From Parvibaculum sp. (GTDB lineage: Bacteria; Pseudomonadota; Alphaproteobacteria; Parvibaculales; Parvibaculaceae): a stretch of 64,000 bases of DNA. The position numbers were made by a program, and so were the translations under genes. Positions 59,740-64,000 of the stretch are shown here, piece by piece; within the stretch, counting starts at the first letter, position 1, and the number at the start of each line of letters is the position of its first letter. The stretch spans positions 620,001-684,000 of the forward strand of contig JAUSMV010000030.1 of NCBI GenBank assembly GCA_030645235.1, in the 5' to 3' direction. A model generated the notes under the pieces. The model did not search any database and was not told where the DNA came from. It saw only the letters and a program-made list of their open reading frames with translations.

Positions 59740-60480
59740 TCAAACCGCGAGTTTGGCTTTCAGCGCGGCGAGGAAGGCTTCGATGCGGGCGGCGTTGGTG
59801 CCGAGATCGGACATGCCGACGCGGGAGACGGAGCGGACGTCAACTATCGTGCCGGTGCTGCTCTCAACAATGCGGATTGCTACATCGTCTTTGAAGCGGA
59901 GAAGGCCTGTCGTGGCGGTTGCCTCGATGAGACCTGTTTCGGGTTTGGCCGACACAATCGCCCAGCCCATATCCTGCGCCACGCCGCGCGCGGCTTCAAA
60001 GACAACGCCAGCGGGGACATTGAGCGTCAGAGGCGCAAGCGCCGGATAGGCTTTGGCCTGCAATTCGGCGAGGTCGGCAGGGTCTTTGCGATCAAGCGGA
60101 TTGGGCGACGAGGCCCGAAGCGCCACGACGTCCACAAATTGCGGCGGGTTTACAAGGTCCGTCGTGATGTCGTGAATGCGCGGGATGCTGCCGCCTTTGA
60201 TGACGGAGGTCGAAAGCGGCACCATCGCGACACCGGCGAGCACAAGGCCGATGATCGCTATTCCCGCGCCGGACTTTTTGCCTGCCAGCGTGATAACGAG
60301 GCCGATGAGCGACACAATGAGAGCAACGAGACCCAAGGCACCGGCAACCGCGAGGCCAAGGAGCGGGATTTTGAAATCCAGCAATTCATAACGCAGGCCG
60401 ATAATGGCGAGAGCCAAAATCACAATCGCCAATACGGCAAGGCGCAAGCCCCACTGTGCCGTCTTTGATTGGTCGCTCAT
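59740..60480 (-). CDS. DUF1499-family membrane protein
   Basis: 246 residues. Three hydrophobic segments fill the first 90 residues (LAVLAIVILALAIIGL, LLGLAVAGALGLVALIVSLIGL, GIAIIGLVLAGVAMV). The C-terminal half has the DUF1499 features: RIHDITTDLVNPPQF, the YPALAPLTL stretch, GWAIVSAKPETGLIEATATTGLLRFKDDVAIRI (split: GWAIVSAKPETGLIEATATT; FKDDVAIRI) and DVRSVSRVGMSDLGTNAARI. The function of the family is unknown. It starts 26 bp downstream of the end of the acyl-CoA synthetase gene on the same strand and may be co-transcribed with it. Confidence 0.85.
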   Translation of the reverse strand: MSDQSKTAQWGLRLAVLAIVILALAIIGLRYELLDFKIPLLGLAVAGALGLVALIVSLIGLVITLAGKKSGAGIAIIGLVLAGVAMVPLSTSVIKGGSIPRIHDITTDLVNPPQFVDVVALRASSPNPLDRKDPADLAELQAKAYPALAPLTLNVPAGVVFEAARGVAQDMGWAIVSAKPETGLIEATATTGLLRFKDDVAIRIVESSTGTIVDVRSVSRVGMSDLGTNAARIEAFLAALKAKLAV

Positions 60481-60506
60481 ACTCTTCGTCCCCTAAGCCG
60501 GTTTGA

Positions 60507-62147
60507 TTATTCCGCCGCTGATGCGGTCGGAAGTTTATAATCTTTGAACTGCTGGCGCAGCGTGAGCTTCTGAATCTTGCCTGTCGCTGTGTGCGGAATT
60601 TCCTTCACAAAAGCGACATCGTCCGGCATCCACCATTTGGCGATCTTACCTTCCATATATTTCAGAATTTCTTCCTTGGTCGGTGTTTCGCCCTCCTTGG
60701 CGACAACAATCAGCAAGGGGCGCTCGTCCCATTTGGGATGGAGGATGCCGATGACAGCGGCTTCGGCGACTTTGGGATGACCGACTGCGATGTTTTCAAT
60801 CTCAATTGATGAAATCCATTCGCCGCCGGATTTGATCACGTCCTTGGCGCGGTCTGTGATCTGCATATAGCCCTGCTCGTCGAGCGTGGCGACGTCGCCT
60901 GTGTCGAACCAACCATCGGCATCGAGAATATTGCCGCCTTCACCTTTGAGGTAGGCACCTGCAACAGCGGGACCGCGCACCATCAGATGGCCGAAGGCTT
61001 TGCCGTCGCTCGGAAGTTCGACGCCGTTGTCGTCGGTGATTTTCATTTCGACCGTGTAGATGGCACGGCCCTGCTTGGTCTTGACGTCGATCTGCTGCGA
61101 CAGCGGCAGCTTTTCCATGCCCGCTTTGAGCGCGCCAAGCGTGCCCATGGGCGACATTTCGGTCATGCCCCAAGCATGGAAGACTTTGACGTCATATTTT
61201 TCTTCAAAGACTTCGATCATCGAGCGCGGCGCGGCCGAGCCACCGATGACGACGCGATTGAGCGCGGGCAATTTCGCGCCGGTCTTTTCGAGATAGCCGA
61301 GCAGCATCAGCCAGACGGTCGGCACGGCGGCGGTGCAGGTGACACCTTCTGTGTCGAGCAATTCATAAATGCTGGCACCATCCATATTGGCACCCGGCAT
61401 CACGATCTTGGCGCCGACAGCAGGCGCGGCAAAAGCGATGCCCCAAGCGTTGGCGTGAAACATCGGCACGACGGGCAGGATTGCGTCCGACGCTTTCATG
61501 CCGAGCGCGTCGCCCATATTGGCGGCCATGGAATGAAGCACATTGGAGCGGTGCGAATAGAGCACGCCTTTGGGGTTGCCTGTTGTGCCCGATGTATAGC
61601 AAAGGCCGCAGGCTTCGTTTTCATCGCCTGTGACCCATTTGAAGTCGCCCTTTTCGGCTTCGACAATGTCTTCAAAGCAGAGCGCATTGGGGAGCTTCGT
61701 TGCAGGCATATGCGCGCGGTCTGTCATCACCACATAGGCTTTGACGAGCGGCAATTGCGCGGAGATCGCTTCGAGCACGGGCACGAAGGTCAGATCGACA
61801 AAGATCACTTTGTCTTCGGCGTGATTGATGATGTAGACGAGCTGTTCGGCAAAGAGGCGCGGATTGAGCGTGTGGCAGACAGCGCCGAGACCCATGATGC
61901 CGTACCAGGCTTCAAGATGACGCGCGGTGTTCCATGCCATGGTGGCGACAACATCGCCCTTTTTGATGCCGAGACGCTGAAGGGCCTGAGCCGTCTTGCG
62001 GGCGCGCAGATGGACGGCCTTGTAATTGGTGCGGGTGATCGGTCCTTCGATGGAGCGCGTGACGATTTCGCGGTCACCATGGAAACGGGCGGCGTGGTCG
62101 ATCAATGTCGTGACCCGCAACGGCCAATCCTGCATCAAGCCTTTCAT
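60507..62147 (-). CDS. Long-chain fatty acid-CoA ligase-like acyl-CoA synthetase
   Basis: 546 residues from ATG 62147 ([20 protein letters not shown]), with GGGGAGAG ahead of it. AMP-binding P-loop [18 protein letters not shown] (about residues 182-199), [12 protein letters not shown] (about residues 335-346), [33 protein letters not shown] (key part [20 protein letters not shown]) and the C-terminal Lys stretch [14 protein letters not shown]. The [19 protein letters not shown] start is typical of the medium/long-chain synthetase group used for fatty-acid, and sometimes alkyl or aromatic acid, activation. Confidence 0.93.
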   Translation of the reverse strand: MKGLMQDWPLRVTTLIDHAARFHGDREIVTRSIEGPITRTNYKAVHLRARKTAQALQRLGIKKGDVVATMAWNTARHLEAWYGIMGLGAVCHTLNPRLFAEQLVYIINHAEDKVIFVDLTFVPVLEAISAQLPLVKAYVVMTDRAHMPATKLPNALCFEDIVEAEKGDFKWVTGDENEACGLCYTSGTTGNPKGVLYSHRSNVLHSMAANMGDALGMKASDAILPVVPMFHANAWGIAFAAPAVGAKIVMPGANMDGASIYELLDTEGVTCTAAVPTVWLMLLGYLEKTGAKLPALNRVVIGGSAAPRSMIEVFEEKYDVKVFHAWGMTEMSPMGTLGALKAGMEKLPLSQQIDVKTKQGRAIYTVEMKITDDNGVELPSDGKAFGHLMVRGPAVAGAYLKGEGGNILDADGWFDTGDVATLDEQGYMQITDRAKDVIKSGGEWISSIEIENIAVGHPKVAEAAVIGILHPKWDERPLLIVVAKEGETPTKEEILKYMEGKIAKWWMPDDVAFVKEIPHTATGKIQKLTLRQQFKDYKLPTASAAE

Positions 62148-62372
62148 GTGTCTCTCCCCCGGCAATGTGTCTGTGTCACTAAAGCGGCCCTGCTGCGCCA
62201 AAACGCAGGGGCCGACATGGTTTTGGCGCAGTGTAATGGCTAAAGCCGGTCCTCACAACCATCCGAACGAGGGGGCAGAATTCGGGCTTTGCGGCCCCGT
62301 TTTCCTTGGCAAAATGACGCCTTCACGGCTTAGAGTTCGGCACAGGTAAATCCTCAGGACCAAAGAAGCCTC

Positions 62373-63833
62373 ATGTCAAAAGACCTCCATTTCCGCTCCG
62401 GCGCTGACCTTGCCCGCATGATCCAGCGCCGCGAAATCTCATCGCGCGAATTGCTCGATCATTATGTGGCGCGCGTCGAGGCGCTGGACCCGATGCTCAA
62501 TGCTGTTGTGGCGCGTGACATTGAACGCGCACAACGTCTCGCGGACGAGGCGGACGCGGCGCAGGCACGGGGCGCGCGTCTCGGGCCGTTGCATGGTTTG
62601 CCGATGACAATCAAAGACGCCTATGAGGTGGAAGGCATCACATCGACAGGCGGTGCGCCGCAATGGTCGAACCATGTGCCGACACGCAGCGCCACTGCGG
62701 TTGAACGCTTGCAGCGCGCGGGCGCGATTGTGTTCGGCAAAACCAATGTCCCTTTCATGTCAGGCGATTTGCAGACTTACAATGATGTCTATGGCACGAC
62801 GAATAATCCGTGGGCGCTGGATTGCGGCCCCGGCGGATCGTCGGGCGGGTCGGCAGCATCGCTGGCTGCCGGTTTCACGGCGATGGAGTTTGGTTCCGAC
62901 ATTGGCGGCTCGATCCGCACACCGGCGCATCTTTGCGGTGTGTTCGGGCATAAGCCGACATTCGGCATTGTGCCCAAGCGCGGCCATCTCGGCCCGCCGC
63001 CCGGCTGGTTGCGCGAGGGCGATCTGTCGGTCGCGGGGCCACTGGCGCGAAGTGCTGAAGATTTGGAGATCATGCTGGGGATCACGGCGGGGCCGGACTG
63101 GGACCTGGCGGACGGATGGAAGCTTGATCTGCCGCCGTCGCGCGTGAAAAGCGTCAAGGGCCTGCGCGTCGCGGTGTGGATCGAAGACCCCTATTGCGAT
63201 ATCGACAAGGAGAGCGTGGGCCTGCTCACCAATGCGGCGAAAGCTTTGGCGGATGCGGGCGCGCATGTGGACCGGAACGCGCGGCCAGATTTTACGCTCG
63301 CTGAAATTTCGGAAGTCTATCTGGTGCTCTTGCATTCCTGCACGGGGGCGGGATTTCCTGAAGGCTTACGCGCGAAAATGCTGGAAGACAAAAAGAACCT
63401 TGCCGCCGACGACAAGAGCCATCGCGCGTTGCAGATCATCGGGGCGACGATGAGTTATGCAGATCGTATGGTGTGGGAAGAGCGTCAGGCGCAGCTGCGG
63501 TTGAAGTGGGCGATGTTCTTTAAAGACTATGATGTGGTTCTGTCACCCGTGCTGATGCGGCCTGCCTTTCCGCATGATCACGAAACCAACTGGCACAAGC
63601 GGCGCATGGATGTGAACGGCATCGAACGGCATTACATGGACGTGCTGATCTGGGCGGGGCCTGCCGTTGTTTCATACCTGCCTGCGTCGGTTGCGCCAGT
63701 GGGCCGCACGAGCAAAGGATTGCCCGTGGGCGCGCAGATCATCGGGCCGCATCTCTGCGACCATACGACGATTGCAGTGGCGGGAATGCTTGAGGAAATT
63801 CTGGGCGGGTTTAAAGCGCCAGCGGGGTTCTGA
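62373..63833 (+). CDS. Amidase (amidase-signature family)
   Basis: 486 residues. The Ser-cisSer-Lys triad is visible: the Lys in GLPMTIKDAYEVEGITSTGG (about residue 77), the Ser pair in CGPGGSSGGSAASLAAGFTA (about residues 151-170), and the DIGGSIRTPAHLCGVFGHKPT stretch (key part GGSIRTPA, about residues 177-184). The C-terminal part (SYLPASVAPVGRTSKGLPVGAQIIG) is typical. Family members hydrolyse amide bonds of many small molecules; GatA-like tRNA work is unlikely, as no gatB/gatC are near and the fold lacks GatA-specific cues that I can see. Confidence 0.9.
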   Translation: MSKDLHFRSGADLARMIQRREISSRELLDHYVARVEALDPMLNAVVARDIERAQRLADEADAAQARGARLGPLHGLPMTIKDAYEVEGITSTGGAPQWSNHVPTRSATAVERLQRAGAIVFGKTNVPFMSGDLQTYNDVYGTTNNPWALDCGPGGSSGGSAASLAAGFTAMEFGSDIGGSIRTPAHLCGVFGHKPTFGIVPKRGHLGPPPGWLREGDLSVAGPLARSAEDLEIMLGITAGPDWDLADGWKLDLPPSRVKSVKGLRVAVWIEDPYCDIDKESVGLLTNAAKALADAGAHVDRNARPDFTLAEISEVYLVLLHSCTGAGFPEGLRAKMLEDKKNLAADDKSHRALQIIGATMSYADRMVWEERQAQLRLKWAMFFKDYDVVLSPVLMRPAFPHDHETNWHKRRMDVNGIERHYMDVLIWAGPAVVSYLPASVAPVGRTSKGLPVGAQIIGPHLCDHTTIAVAGMLEEILGGFKAPAGF

Positions 63834-63834
63834 A

Positions 63835-64000
63835 GTGGATATCGAACTCGCAACGAATGATCCGCTCAAGTCGCTGGTGCTTCAGGACATTGAAAAGCTT
63901 GATGACGGCCATGAGCACGAACCCGGCAACAATCATTACGTCTGCAATCTTGTTGTCGTTTCGGATTGGCTGAGGTTTCACATCCGCTTCTATTTCCAAA
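63835..64000 (+). CDS. Hypothetical protein, N-terminal part (cut by window edge)
   Basis: Starting at GTG 63835, one base after the amidase stop codon, the frame stays open for 55 codons to the edge: VDIELATNDPLKSLVLQDIE, then a stretch with HEHEPGNNHYVCNLVVVSDW. Its coding look and its link to the amidase support a real gene. I do not recognise a family. A minus-strand frame over the same bases (63811-63999) is the alternative, but it overlaps the amidase end and is less convincing. Confidence 0.5.
   Translation, partial: MDIELATNDPLKSLVLQDIEKLDDGHEHEPGNNHYVCNLVVVSDWLRFHIRFYFQ

Noticed and set aside
59692-60468. 258-codon plus-strand frame opposite the DUF1499 gene
   Set aside because: The minus-strand frame has membrane spans and DUF1499 motifs; the plus frame is charged noise.
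60987-62243. 418-codon plus-strand frame opposite the acyl-CoA synthetase
   Set aside because: It is antisense to a gene with complete ANL motifs and has His- and Gly-rich noise without any domain.
63811-63999. 62-codon minus frame at the right edge
   Set aside because: It overlaps the amidase C-terminus; the plus-strand frame starting just after the amidase stop is the better candidate.

Overview
The window reads as chromosomal DNA of an alphaproteobacterium, most likely a member of the Hyphomicrobiales (Rhizobiales) or a close relative. The grounds are a giant ChvB/NdvB-type cyclic beta-1,2-glucan synthase, a DUF3309 mini-protein, a cobalamin riboswitch ahead of a BtuB-type receptor, dispersed CCTCCCC...GGGGAGG palindromes of a style common in this class, and the family make-up of the acyl-CoA genes. 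No rRNA or CRISPR array is seen. Two tRNA genes are present (Gln-TTG on minus, Pro-CGG on plus).

Region 1 (1-27.1 kb) is a surface-glycan locus, visibly poorer in GC than the right end. It holds glycosyltransferases (GT2 and a TPR plus TIGR04372-like protein), a Wzm/Wzt-type ABC exporter, a sulfotransferase-like protein, several SAM methyltransferases (including a TylF-like one), a PhyH-type oxygenase, a membrane O-acyltransferase carrying two lectin-like domains, and sugar-nucleotide enzymes. Two parts point to an activated higher (C7/C8) or branched sugar. One is a tight nine-gene minus-strand operon (27.05 to 19.32 kb): epimerase, GmhA-like isomerase, dehydratase-like SDR, split transketolase, HAD phosphatase-like protein, APH-like kinase, methyltransferase, MDR dehydrogenase. 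The other is a plus-strand set (7.3-11.5 kb) with an HldE-like protein whose two domains are in swapped order, followed by a sugar-1-phosphate nucleotidyltransferase.

Region 2 (27.2-37.4 kb) has an OsmC-family protein, mobA-mobB, and a complete ectoine/5-hydroxyectoine operon on the minus strand, ectABCD-ask, translationally coupled to two MFS transporters, with the MarR-type regulator ectR divergent. A 36-37 bp direct repeat sits at each border of the ectoine block, just after mobB and just after ectR, suggesting that the block moved as a unit.

Region 3 (37.4-50.1 kb) has iteron-like AACAGGGAA repeats, the 8.6-kb cyclic glucan synthase gene, a transposase remnant, the two tRNAs, a B12 riboswitch and btuB with a strong terminator.

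Region 4 (50.1-64 kb) is GC-richer lipid and detoxification metabolism: enoyl-CoA hydratase, a PLP-dependent sphingosine-1-phosphate-lyase-like enzyme, a small lipoprotein, DUF3309, two acyl-CoA synthetases, a marR-emrA-emrB-like efflux operon, an MBL-fold hydrolase, a DUF1499 membrane protein and an amidase. Its intergenic gaps carry composite palindromic repeats, three of which share outer sequences while the inner stem differs with base pairing kept.
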